Shown here: positions 56,112-63,768 of the stretch, in pieces
Layout of the letters: each line of letters opens with the position of its first letter
Position numbering within the stretch: the stretch's first letter is position 1
Assembly: GCF_036046055.1 (NCBI RefSeq)
Contig: NZ_CP107939.1
Span: forward strand, 4,774,001 to 4,838,000
Direction of reading: 5' to 3'
From: Nocardia sp. NBC_00403
GTDB taxonomy: Bacteria > Actinomycetota > Actinomycetes > Mycobacteriales > Mycobacteriaceae
DNA: 64,000 nt
Notes under the pieces: generated by a model
Seen by the model: only the letters and a program-made list of their open reading frames with translations
Told to the model about the DNA's origin: nothing
The model's database searches: none
Program-made: the position numbers and the translations under genes

Positions 56112-56148
56112 GAACTCCCTGGTCGGCACGATGTCGACCAGGGAGTTC
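56112..56148 (+). terminator. glcB terminator hairpin
   Basis: Perfect 14-bp stem GAACTCCCTGGTCG (56112-56125) with complement at 56135-56148 and a 9-nt loop. Confidence 0.8.
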
Positions 56149-56252
56149 GGCTATCACGCGAAGGTCGCTGTCGGGTGGCCGGCGAATTCAGGGCCCGATG
56201 CCTATCCGTTACTCTTGGCCTGCACTGCAGACGCCCGATGTGAGGAAGTTTT

Positions 56253-56354
56253 ATGGGAAGCGTTGTCCTTGATGTGATCGCCCTGGTGGCCAACCGCGCC
56301 GCGTCGTTCTGGAATTGGGCTGTCACCGGCTCGGCCGGTTTTCCGCCGCTGTGA
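56253..56354 (+). CDS. Candidate 33-residue small protein
   Basis: ATG 56253 is preceded by GAGGAA at 5 nt and closes with TGA at 56352. The peptide begins MGSVVLDVIALVANRAASFW, continues NWAVTGSAGF and ends PPL. It is hydrophobic in its first half, with a WNW patch and little charge, so a membrane-associated or secreted peptide is possible. It has its own intrinsic terminator with a T-tract 28 nt downstream, a TACTCT box at 56210-56215 upstream, and no neighbour gene to belong to. Function unknown; not recognised. Confidence 0.5.
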   Translation: MGSVVLDVIALVANRAASFWNWAVTGSAGFPPL

Positions 56355-56381
56355 CACCGAGCTGATCGTCTAGCATCCGAG

Positions 56382-56431
56382 CCCCTGGCTCGTGGCCGTC
56401 GTTTTCGGTCGCCACGGCCAGGGGTTTCTTT
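56382..56431 (+). terminator. Intrinsic terminator with T-tract
   Basis: CCCCTGGC-T-CGTGGC (56382-56396) pairs with GCCACG-GCCAGGGG (56411-56424) with one bulged T, then TTTCTTT (56425-56431). It is the only hairpin with a clear T-tract noted in this window, and it closes the small-protein unit. Confidence 0.8.
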
Positions 56432-56526
56432 ATCCGGCGGATGTTTGCTCATCGGACGCCAACCCCGCTCGGCGCGTAGTGCGCTCGAGGACGCGCGATT
56501 GCGGCTCGGGCCACCTCTCTGCGCCG

Positions 56527-56532
56527 TATCTT
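56527..56532 (+). promoter_or_regulatory. -10 box of a leaderless promoter
   Basis: TATCTT, 6 nt before ATG 56539; no ribosome site. Confidence 0.45.
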
Positions 56533-56538
56533 GTTGGC

Positions 56539-57114
56539 ATGAACAGTGTCGCCACCGCCCGCGCGCGTTCGGGCCCGCCGCGCTGGTTCGTTCTGTGGAT
56601 GGGTTTCCTCACCTGTGTGGTCGCGGTCGTGTGCGCCGCGCTGTGCTGGGAGTTGGCATCCTTCGGGGATCATTTCACCAAAGTGCTACTGTGGGTGGGT
56701 CTTTCGGTGGTCAGCGTGGTCGCGCTGTTCTTCGGCCTGATCGGTCTGATTCGGTATCACACCATTCAGCTCAGCCTCGCGGTGCCCTTGTCGATCACTG
56801 CGCTCGCCGCGCTGGTCTGGTTCGAGGTCCCGCAGGAAGCGGGCTGGCAGGTGTCGCGAGGCATCCTCGAAGACCAGTCGATCGATTGTGCCAACCCCGG
56901 GCCTCGCACCAGGCTCGGTGTCTACGCCATCATCGCCATCACTCCGCGTGACGGCGGCTGTCTGTTCTATGTCCAAGGGACATCGAAAGTTTCGGAAGGC
57001 TTCGCCTACTTCCCGCCCGAAAATGCGCCGCCGAGTCTGGGTCCACCGGCCGAACGAGGTGTCGAATATCGGCCCTACGATGGGCGCTGGTACCGGTTCG
57101 TCGACTCGTCCTGA
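56539..57114 (+). CDS. Membrane protein of unknown function (three spans plus extracytoplasmic domain)
   Basis: 191 residues from ATG 56539, chosen for the TATCTT box 6 nt upstream; the frame is open to 56392 through the terminator of the small ORF. Three hydrophobic helices: WFVLWMGFLTCVVAVVCAAL, VLLWVGLSVVSVVALFFGLI and IQLSLAVPLSITALAALVWF. A C-terminal domain of ~90 residues contains two Cys (DQSIDCANPGP and DGGCLFYVQ) that could form a disulphide outside the membrane. No family recognised. Confidence 0.75.
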   Translation: MNSVATARARSGPPRWFVLWMGFLTCVVAVVCAALCWELASFGDHFTKVLLWVGLSVVSVVALFFGLIGLIRYHTIQLSLAVPLSITALAALVWFEVPQEAGWQVSRGILEDQSIDCANPGPRTRLGVYAIIAITPRDGGCLFYVQGTSKVSEGFAYFPPENAPPSLGPPAERGVEYRPYDGRWYRFVDSS

Positions 57115-57194
57115 GGCCTCAGGTGGAGCTCCGGCACTTCCTCCCTGATCATGATCGACGATACCTGCGTCGAGCGATCCGCCGATTGCGTGAC

Positions 57195-57305
57195 TTACTC
57201 GCCGAGCACCTCCTTCAACGTGCTAGCTGTCGCTCCGCTCCATGAGTCGAGCGCAGCGGTACAGCCGGCGATCTCGGCTCCCTGTTTTTGACAGTGCGGC
57301 GGCAT
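57195..57305 (-). CDS. Possible 36-codon ORF coupled to the DUF305 gene
   Basis: ATG 57305 shares a base with the TGA of the DUF305 gene (TGATG). The peptide starts MPPHCQKQGAEIAGCTAALD and ends SWSGATASTLKEVLGE. No Shine-Dalgarno sequence precedes it, so expression would depend on coupling. It could equally be the tail of a decayed gene. Confidence 0.25.
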   Translation of the reverse strand: MPPHCQKQGAEIAGCTAALDSWSGATASTLKEVLGE

Positions 57306-58054
57306 CAAGGGAGGGGCTGGGCGCCGAGCTGGGTCAGCAGAACGCTGATTACACCCGTTTCTTGGCTTTGGGATTGGAACATGGAGCGGGCGGATTCTTT
57401 GACCGGGCCGGAGGGGAGGAGTCGGTCGGCGGCCTGGGACATAGTGAGGCCACCCTGGTGGTGGCGGAACATGAGTTGTAAGAAGAGGATTGCAGCGTCG
57501 CGACCGCGGGCGGTGGCGAGGGCGTCGAGTTCGGACATGGTCGCCAGCCCCGGCATGGTGGTGTCCGGCGGGTGATCGGGGGCGGCTACCGAATGGTGGT
57601 GCGGCGCGGGTTCTTCGGTGTGCATCCAGGCCATGGGGTGTGGGGACAAGGGGGTCTCGTTCGTGAGGCGGAGCCAGCCGAGCATGGTGCCGATTTCGAT
57701 GCGTTGCACGTCGGCGAGCTGCTGTGCGAGGCGCAGAACGGTGGGGTCCGCGCTGCGGTCCAGGCGTTGCACCATGATCAGGGCCTGTTGATGGTGCGCG
57801 GTCATATCCTGGGCGAAGCCGACCTCGACCGAGGTGAGAATCGGTGTGGCGGTGTGGTGTTCGGGGAGAACGAGTGGGCGCAGTGCTGCCCCGATCACCA
57901 GCAGCGCGAAAGCCGACGAGGCGATTGCGGCAACCTTGATACGACCGGTGTGCCAGATCGCTGTGCGCGAGCCGTCCCGGTGAGCATCGGCATCGCTCGC
58001 GCCGGCCACGTCCGGGCGGATTGCGTCGGCGTCTGTTCGGATCGAGCTGGACAA
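57305..58054 (-). CDS. DUF305-domain membrane-anchored protein
   Basis: 249 residues if started at TTG 58054, just 6 bp after the stop of the LVIVD gene; no ATG/GTG is available nearby, and the open frame to 58192 overlaps that gene, so the start is uncertain. One membrane helix (IKVAAIASSAFALLVIGAAL, about 40-60), then two DUF305 repeats marked by FAQDMTAHHQQALIMVQ and LQLMFRHHQGGLTMSQ. A His-rich stretch (EEPAPHHHSVAAPDH) lies between them. DUF305 proteins are suspected copper- or metal-binding proteins of the outer membrane face. Paired with the LVIVD-repeat gene in one transcript. Confidence 0.82.
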   Translation of the reverse strand: MSSSIRTDADAIRPDVAGASDADAHRDGSRTAIWHTGRIKVAAIASSAFALLVIGAALRPLVLPEHHTATPILTSVEVGFAQDMTAHHQQALIMVQRLDRSADPTVLRLAQQLADVQRIEIGTMLGWLRLTNETPLSPHPMAWMHTEEPAPHHHSVAAPDHPPDTTMPGLATMSELDALATARGRDAAILFLQLMFRHHQGGLTMSQAADRLLPSGPVKESARSMFQSQSQETGVISVLLTQLGAQPLP

Positions 58055-58059
58055 TTTGC

Positions 58060-59634
58060 CTACGACCCGACGATCGATTGCTGGTCGGCGGGCGGGCTGT
58101 ACACATCGTTGTCGAGTTGCAGCACCATGAATCCGTTGTCGGAGCAGGCGACGTAGAGCTGATCGCCGCGCCACTCCGGCGGGGAGAAGCACCAGTCGGT
58201 GGAGACGTCGCCGAAGGCGAGCTTGCCGGTGCGCGGGGTGATGGCGTCCCAGGGGTTGAACTGTCCTTCGAGCACCGCGCGGGCCGCAGGCGGCGCGGTC
58301 ATCAGCGGGACGCCGATGATCGAGGCCAAAGCGTGCGGGGAGTTCCAGAGCGACAGGTTCTGGTCGGTGCGGGCCGGCGGATTGAAGTAGGCGATCTCGT
58401 GAATGTCGTGCGGGTTGCGGATATCGAAGACGCGGATACCGGAGGAGATCCAGCCGCAGGCCAGTGCGGTGGGGTCGGTCGGTCGGTCGGCGGCGCAGTA
58501 GTGCGATTCGTAGGCGAAGACCGAACCGCCCATGGACGAACCGATATTGGCGTCGATGTGTTGCGGCAGGTTGATCTCCAGCTTGATCTTGCCCGCGACC
58601 TTGGGGGCGGTGTCATCGGAGATATCGATGAGTTTCACACCGCCGGAACCACCTTCGTCGACGGTGTAGAGGTAGGGCTTGCCGCTGTAGCTGACCGGAA
58701 TGCTGTGCTGGGTGGCCCAGCCGTCGGTCCAGAACGTCCGCCCGATGTGCTGCACCTGTGGGTTGGGGTCGCGTCGTTGCACTGCGCTGATATCGAGCAC
58801 GGTGAAGCCGCCCAGCGCCGACAGGTACATCCGATTGCCGTCGGCGCTGATGCCGAAGCCGTGTGCCTCGATACCGGTCAGGCCCTGCCAGATGACACGC
58901 GGGTCGGCCGGATCGGTGAGGTCGACGGCGCTGACGAAGCCGGGGGCGACACCGGAGGCCCAATACGTGTTGCCGTCAGGAGAGAAGCCACCCTCGTGGG
59001 TGGTGATCGGCAGTGGCATCAGTAGATTCGTACCTGCGCCAGGATTGAGCAGGCGCGGATGTGCGCAATCGGAGATGTCGTAGACCGATAGGTAGCCGAC
59101 GCCCTCACCGACGGGAACGCCGGTGCCGACCAGTAACTTGCGAGCGGCATTGACCTTCAGGCTCTCCCAGGTGCCCGCGAGCATGGCGGGTTCGGTCAAG
59201 GTCGCCGTCGGCCGCGGGTTCACCGGATCGGACACGTCGAGCACCTGGACGCCGCGGCCCTCGCTGATCAAGTCGCCGGGAAAGAACGAGCCCATGTACG
59301 CGCAGTTCTCGTAGCTGGTCGAGGTGATGCCCGCGCCGCGCCCTGCGAAGCCGCCGAGCATGGTCATATTGCACCGGTAGCCTTGGGTGCTGCGCCGACT
59401 GTCGCGGTCGGCGGCAGGCACGTCGCCCTGCAGGCCGGTTTCCGGCATCGACCCCGGCCCGCAGTCCGCACGCGGCACCGATGTGCGGCCGACATCGAGG
59501 AATTCCTGGACGAAGGTGGCGATATCGGACTGTAGATCGGCCGACGCGCTGCTGGGCACCATCATCGCGGCAATCATCGCGGTGGCGACCAATGCCAGCG
59601 TGCGGGCGCGGCGAATCCTCACCAATGGGCGCAT
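58060..59634 (-). CDS. Secreted LVIVD-repeat (beta-propeller-like) protein
   Basis: 524 residues from ATG 59634 (GGGGGAT upstream). Signal peptide RTLALVATAMIAAMMVPSSA then SADLQ. Repeated strands of the LVIVD type: GVQVLDVSDPVNPRPTATLT, GYLSVYDISDCAHPRLLNPG, FVSAVDLTDPADPRVIWQGL, GFTVLDISAVQRRD, GVKLIDISDDTAPKVAGKIK and IRVFDIRNPHDIHEIAYFNP, which imply a propeller. Six or more cysteines suggest disulphides. Function unknown; upstream partner of DUF305. Confidence 0.85.
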   Translation of the reverse strand: MRPLVRIRRARTLALVATAMIAAMMVPSSASADLQSDIATFVQEFLDVGRTSVPRADCGPGSMPETGLQGDVPAADRDSRRSTQGYRCNMTMLGGFAGRGAGITSTSYENCAYMGSFFPGDLISEGRGVQVLDVSDPVNPRPTATLTEPAMLAGTWESLKVNAARKLLVGTGVPVGEGVGYLSVYDISDCAHPRLLNPGAGTNLLMPLPITTHEGGFSPDGNTYWASGVAPGFVSAVDLTDPADPRVIWQGLTGIEAHGFGISADGNRMYLSALGGFTVLDISAVQRRDPNPQVQHIGRTFWTDGWATQHSIPVSYSGKPYLYTVDEGGSGGVKLIDISDDTAPKVAGKIKLEINLPQHIDANIGSSMGGSVFAYESHYCAADRPTDPTALACGWISSGIRVFDIRNPHDIHEIAYFNPPARTDQNLSLWNSPHALASIIGVPLMTAPPAARAVLEGQFNPWDAITPRTGKLAFGDVSTDWCFSPPEWRGDQLYVACSDNGFMVLQLDNDVYSPPADQQSIVGS

Positions 59635-59680
59635 CGTTGCATCCCCCAACTTTCTTCGATCTCGAACCATGCCGGCCGCG

Positions 59681-59729
59681 CTGACTCAGTCAGCAGGCGC
59701 GAACTGACTGAATAGTAGTAATACTCAGT
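59681..59729. promoter_or_regulatory. Cluster of ACTCAGT elements upstream of the LVIVD gene
   Basis: CTGACTCAGTCAG (59681-59693) is a perfect palindrome, GAACTGACTGA follows at 59701, and TACTCAGTA lies at 59722-59730. ACTCAGT occurs twice, 39 bp apart. The stretch is AT-rich compared with its surroundings and precedes the minus-strand LVIVD-DUF305 operon. Confidence 0.4.
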
Positions 59730-59865
59730 AACTTATGGCAGTGGTTTGGAGATAATTCCAGATGCTCGGGTTGTTCGGAAGGCATGATGCTCACCGAGAT
59801 CGCCGGACCCGGGGCTGGTCGGCGCGGGTGGCCGGGGGATGAACCGGGTCTAGATCTGCGAGGTA

Positions 59866-60840
59866 CTAGCTGCTGAGCAGGGAGGTGTCGAGCGCCTGCG
59901 TGTCGACGGCGAGCAACGCGTCGCAGAGCTCTAGAAGGCGCTGTCTGAGTCGAACCGATTGTTTCGCGAGGTTCGACTGTGCTCGGACGTATTCGGCTCG
60001 TCCTGTCGGCGTTTCGATGCGCACCGGCTCGTACCCGTAGGCGGAGAGATCGTACGGACTCGCGCGCATATCCAGTTCCCGTGCGGCGCAGGCGAACTCG
60101 AAGAAGTCCAGTAACATGTCCGAGGCGATGAGCGGGGCCAGTTTGAAACCCCATTTGTAGAGGTCCATGTTGGCGTGCAAGCAGCCGGGCTGTTCGCGGG
60201 ATACCTGGTCCGCGCGCGTCAGCGGCTCGATATTTCGCCCGATCGCTTCCGGCGTGAAAAAACGGAAGGCGTCGTAGTGGGTGCAGCGCAGCGACATCGA
60301 TTCCACGACCTCGTCGGTGCCTGTCCTGCCCAACCGCAGCGGGACCTGCTGGTGGCGGACGTCGTCGGTGCGATAGACCATAGCCCACTCGTGTAACCCG
60401 AAACAGGACAGCTGTGCGGGTCGAGATGCGGTGGCGCGCAACAGGTTCGCGACGAACTCGATGGTGTCCCGACGCCGTGCGAGATACGCGGGATCGGCGG
60501 TGAACGTGCTACTGCCGGAATCGGATCCGATTCGCGAACCGTCGCCGGCGAGCTCGGTGGTGCTCGGATTCGCCGCGAGATCGCCGGTCGGCACGACGCG
60601 ATGGTATCCGCGAGCGCCCTCGTATTCGGCCGCGCCTGCGAGTGCCACCCCGTAGCCGGGATGCCAGCGCCGCAACTGCGCGGGCTTGTGCCCGTAGTAG
60701 GTGAACAGGAAGTCGATCACCGGATGCGACGACCCCGCCGCCCGCCGTTGGAGATAGGGCCCGACGAGTTCATCCAGCCGTGCCCGATGCGCAGCGGCGT
60801 GGGCTCGCCACTGCGCCTCGGGCAGTACGCGCAGACTCAT
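59866..60840 (-). CDS. Conserved actinobacterial protein annotated as 3-methyladenine DNA glycosylase-like
   Basis: 324 residues. VLPEAQWRAHAAAHRARLDE, HPVIDFLFTYYGHKPAQLRR and WHPGYGVALAGAAEYEGARG at the N-terminus, ELSCFGLHEWAMVYR-like sequence (AQLSCFGLHEWAMVYRTDDV) and EQPGCLHANMDLYKWGFKLA later, are a pattern I recognise from actinobacterial proteins carrying that database name. I see no helix-hairpin-helix GPD motif of true DNA glycosylases, so the name is doubtful. Many conserved His/Asp/Cys suggest a metal or cofactor enzyme. It ends 16 bp before the start of nothing; the CBS operon lies upstream on the same strand (stop 60857), so co-transcription is possible. Confidence 0.65.
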   Translation of the reverse strand: MSLRVLPEAQWRAHAAAHRARLDELVGPYLQRRAAGSSHPVIDFLFTYYGHKPAQLRRWHPGYGVALAGAAEYEGARGYHRVVPTGDLAANPSTTELAGDGSRIGSDSGSSTFTADPAYLARRRDTIEFVANLLRATASRPAQLSCFGLHEWAMVYRTDDVRHQQVPLRLGRTGTDEVVESMSLRCTHYDAFRFFTPEAIGRNIEPLTRADQVSREQPGCLHANMDLYKWGFKLAPLIASDMLLDFFEFACAARELDMRASPYDLSAYGYEPVRIETPTGRAEYVRAQSNLAKQSVRLRQRLLELCDALLAVDTQALDTSLLSS

Positions 60841-60856
60841 TCGAACGGGACCTGCC

Positions 60857-61921
60857 TCATTCGATCACTCGGTGCGTGTTGTCACGGACCGTGCCGACGA
60901 ACTCCTCCACCAGATCCTCGAGTGCGACGATGCCGGTGGTGTTGCCGCGACTGTCCACCACCCGGCCGAGGTGGCTGTTGGTGCGGCGCAGCCGCGCAAG
61001 CGCCTCGTACAACGTGGTGCCCATGCTCACCGTCGGCAGCGGCCGAATATCGGTGCGCGGGATAGGGGTGTTCGGTCCGGCCGTCTCATCGGCGACCTTG
61101 TCGAGCACATCCTTCACGTGCAGATAACCGACCAGCGATCCATCGACGGCGCGGACCGGATAACGGGAGAAACCGGTCTCCGCGACGGCGGACTCGATGT
61201 CGCCGAGCGTGGTTCCGTTGCCGCGCAATGGGACCGACCTGGTTGTTTCCAGTGGCACCACGACATCGGCGACCACGCGATCGGACGTGCCGAGCGCCTG
61301 GGTCAGTCGCCGGTGCTCCTCCTCGTCGAGAAGTCCCTCCGACCGGGATTCCCCGATCATCTCGGCCAGCTCGACGCTGGAGACGGTGGCATTGAGCTCG
61401 TCTTTCGGCTCGATCCGCAGCAGCCGCAACGACAGGTTCGCGGCCATGTTGTAGATCGCGATGAGCGGGCGGGCCAGCCGCAGCCACGCCAGGTGGATCG
61501 GAACCAGCAGCAGCGCGCTGCGTTCCGGACCCGCCAGCGCGATGTTCTTCGGGATCATCTCGCCGAACAGGATGTGCAGGATCACCACGATCGTCAGCGC
61601 GACGGCGAAGGCAACCGGATGCAGCAGCTGATCCGGCAGGCCGACCAGCTCGAACGGGCCCTCCAGCAGATGCGCCACCGCGGGCTCGCCGACTCGGCCG
61701 AGCAGGATCGAGCAGATGGTGATGCCGAGCTGTGCCGCGGCGAGCATCATCGACAGGTTCTCACCCGCCCGGATCACCGTGGTCGCATTGCGCTTGCCCT
61801 GTGCCGCAAGCGCTTCCAGACGGTCCCGGCGGGCCGAGATCAGCGCGAATTCGGCGGCGACGAAGAAGGCATTGCCCGCGAGCAGCACCACCGTGAGCAG
61901 CACTCCGAACAGATCACCCAC
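60857..61921 (-). CDS. CNNM/CBS-domain membrane protein (Rv1841c-like)
   Basis: 354 residues from GTG 61921, with AGGAG upstream and 8 bp overlap with the preceding gene. CNNM (DUF21) membrane domain, about four helices: VLLAGNAFFVAAEFALISAR, MMLAAAQLGITICSILLG, VVILHILFGEMIPKNIALAG. Two CBS domains follow (about 215-340) with FSRYPVRAVDGSLVGYLHVK and IVALEDLVEEFVG. The C-terminal CorC transporter-associated domain present in the partner gene is missing. Family members are linked to Mg2+/Co2+ efflux or resistance. Matches Rv1841c. Confidence 0.9.
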   Translation of the reverse strand: MGDLFGVLLTVVLLAGNAFFVAAEFALISARRDRLEALAAQGKRNATTVIRAGENLSMMLAAAQLGITICSILLGRVGEPAVAHLLEGPFELVGLPDQLLHPVAFAVALTIVVILHILFGEMIPKNIALAGPERSALLLVPIHLAWLRLARPLIAIYNMAANLSLRLLRIEPKDELNATVSSVELAEMIGESRSEGLLDEEEHRRLTQALGTSDRVVADVVVPLETTRSVPLRGNGTTLGDIESAVAETGFSRYPVRAVDGSLVGYLHVKDVLDKVADETAGPNTPIPRTDIRPLPTVSMGTTLYEALARLRRTNSHLGRVVDSRGNTTGIVALEDLVEEFVGTVRDNTHRVIE

Positions 61922-63320
61922 GACTGTGCTCCTGGTCTGCGTGGTGCACACGGGAATGCAGCACCTCGGAGGAGACGGGAATCAACCGCACGCGGTCGAT
62001 GCGCCGCCCGTCCATCCGTTCGATCCTGGCGATCCAGCCGCCTTCGTCCGAGTCATTCGACGGTCGGTTGTGCGAACCCGGATTCGGTAGCACCACCTCG
62101 TCACCGGTCACCGGAATGCGGCCGAGCCGGGTGAGCACGAGGCCGCCGAGCGTCTCGTATTCACCTTCGGGTGCGTCGTATCCGGTCGCGCGCGACACCT
62201 CGTCGATACGCAGCAGACCAGAGCAGTCCCACCCGTCGGAGACCCGGCGGACGTCGCGCTCCTCTTCGTCGTGCTCGTCGCGCACATCACCGAGGATCTC
62301 CTCGATGATGTCCTCCATGGTGACGATGCCTGCGGTGCCGCCGTATTCGTCGACGACCAGCGCCACCTGCATGCCGTCGCGGCGTACTCGTTCGAGCACC
62401 TCGTCACCGTCGAGACTGGCGGGCACGATCGGCACCGGCCGCGCGAGCAACTGCAGCGGAATGGTGCTCCGGACGCTCGCCGTATGGGTGAACGCCTGCT
62501 TCACGTGCACAACTCCGAGAGTGTTGTCGAGATCCCCGTCGATCACCGGGAAGCGGGAGTACCCGGTGCGGCTGGCGGCCGCGATGAGATCGGCGATGGT
62601 GTCGGACTTGTCCAGCGATTCGATCTTGACACGCGGAGTCATCAACTCCTCGGCGCTGCGCTCGCCGAACTGCAGCGAGCGGTCGATCACCACTGCGGTG
62701 CGCTGATCGAGCGCGCCGCGCAGCGCAGACGTTCGCACCAACGAGCCGAGCTCCTGCGGTGAACGCGCTGAGCGCAATTCCTCCGCGGGTTCCACCCCGA
62801 GGCGGCGAACCACCCAGTTCGCGGTGCCGTTGAGGAAGTGGATCATCCACTTGAACACCACCGAGAACGCGATCATCGGACCCGCGGTGAGTCGCGCGGT
62901 GCCGAGCGGCATCGCGATCGCGATGTTTTTGGGCACCAGCTCGCCGTAGATCATCGACAGCGAGGTGGCCAGCACCAGCGCCAGCGTCAGCGAGATGCCG
63001 TGCGCGGCACCCGCGCTCACGCCGAGCGCGATGAACGGCGGGGACAGCAGCCTGGCCAGCACCGGTTCGGCAATGTAGCCGGTAATCAGTGTGGTGATGG
63101 TGATCCCGAGCTGGGCGCCGGAGAGCTGGAACGACAGCGTGCGATGCGCCTGACGGACCATCCGCGAGCGTGCGTCACCGGTGCGCGCATGCGCCTCGAC
63201 GGTGCTGCGTTCGAGTGCGGTCAGGGAGAATTCGGCGGCGACGAACAGCGCGGTGCCTGCGGTGAGTGCAATGAAACCGACCAGGCTGAGCGCGGTGAGC
63301 ACGACAGACATCATCAGCAC
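61914..63320 (-). CDS. CNNM/CBS/CorC-domain membrane protein (Rv1842c-like)
   Basis: 468 residues from GTG 63320 (ATGs at 63314 and 63311 are also possible). CNNM membrane domain (about 1-190): GTALFVAAEFSLTALERSTV, FQLSGAQLGITITTLITGYI, YGELVPKNIAIAMPLG. CBS pair (about 215-340) with YSRFPVIDGDLDNTLGVVHV and GTAGIVTMEDIIEEILGDVR, then the CorC_HlyC domain (about 350-440) with YETLGGLVLTRLGRIPVTGD. Likely divalent cation (Mg2+/Co2+) export or sensing in the cytoplasmic membrane. Start of a two-gene operon with 60857-61921. The 5' leader can fold into alternative hairpins (63396-63460). Confidence 0.92.
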   Translation of the reverse strand: MLMMSVVLTALSLVGFIALTAGTALFVAAEFSLTALERSTVEAHARTGDARSRMVRQAHRTLSFQLSGAQLGITITTLITGYIAEPVLARLLSPPFIALGVSAGAAHGISLTLALVLATSLSMIYGELVPKNIAIAMPLGTARLTAGPMIAFSVVFKWMIHFLNGTANWVVRRLGVEPAEELRSARSPQELGSLVRTSALRGALDQRTAVVIDRSLQFGERSAEELMTPRVKIESLDKSDTIADLIAAASRTGYSRFPVIDGDLDNTLGVVHVKQAFTHTASVRSTIPLQLLARPVPIVPASLDGDEVLERVRRDGMQVALVVDEYGGTAGIVTMEDIIEEILGDVRDEHDEEERDVRRVSDGWDCSGLLRIDEVSRATGYDAPEGEYETLGGLVLTRLGRIPVTGDEVVLPNPGSHNRPSNDSDEGGWIARIERMDGRRIDRVRLIPVSSEVLHSRVHHADQEHSRG

Positions 63321-63395
63321 CGCCCGCGGGACGCGGCACGGTCGACCGCGGGGAATCGAACTGAATCAGAGTGGACTGCTGCGGGAAGGAGAGCG

Positions 63396-63460
63396 CCGGG
63401 TTTGTCACCCGGCTCGGTAGAGGAGCCCTCCTGTGCGGCGCCCTCGGACGCGGGTGACAA
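63396..63460 (-). promoter_or_regulatory. Leader with mutually exclusive hairpins upstream of CNNM/CBS operon
   Basis: In the minus-strand transcript, TTGTCACCCG (63460-63451) can pair perfectly with CGGGTGACAA (63411-63402) over a 39-nt loop. The second arm also lies within CCGGGT-GACAA-ACCCGG (63412-63396), a separate 6-bp hairpin. Both cannot form together. This is the layout of an attenuator or riboswitch platform. No known riboswitch core was recognised. Confidence 0.4.
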
Positions 63461-63553
63461 CTTGTTCCTTTCGCGAATGGGAGCTGTAATGCCGGAGACC
63501 GGCAACCCTCATGCTACCGGCTGTGTCTTTTGGCCGCGCCTGCGGCGCGGCGT

Positions 63554-63645
63554 GTTCGCGGCCCCCGAGGCTCGCGTCCGAGCGGCCGAGACTCGTGCCT
63601 GCGGCACATGCGCTTCGGCCGCTCGGACGCGAGCCGGCCGCGAAC
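63554..63645. repeat. Long inverted repeat (21-bp perfect plus 10-bp outer stem)
   Basis: GGCTCGCGTCCGAGCGGCCG-A at 63569-63589 is perfectly complementary to 63615-63635, with a 25-nt loop that holds a smaller hairpin GTGCC-TGC-GGCAC. Outside, GTTCGCGGCC (63554-63563) pairs with GGCCGCGAAC (63636-63645) across a 5-nt bulge on one side. Non-coding in appearance. Confidence 0.8.
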
Positions 63646-63672
63646 GGTCGCTCGTAAGACTCGCTCCGTGGT

Positions 63673-63687
63673 GGGTGGGTGGGTGGG
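63673..63687 (+). other. G-quadruplex motif
   Basis: GGGTGGGTGGGTGGG: four G3 tracts with single-T loops, the most stable class of intramolecular parallel quadruplex in vitro. It lies between the long inverted repeat and the tandem repeats. Confidence 0.7.
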
Positions 63688-63768
63688 TGGTGTCAGGTGC
63701 CATGACGAGGCGAGCCTGCTGGAGAGGGCTGCCCGGCTCTTGCTGGTCGCTGTGGGGTGGTATTCCAT

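Noticed and set aside
53899..56157. 752-codon minus-strand open frame
   Set aside because: Shadow of malate synthase G; no recognisable motifs.
63321..63540. M-box magnesium riboswitch for the CNNM/CorC operon
   Set aside because: The conserved M-box core sequences were looked for by eye and not found; only the alternative hairpins remain.
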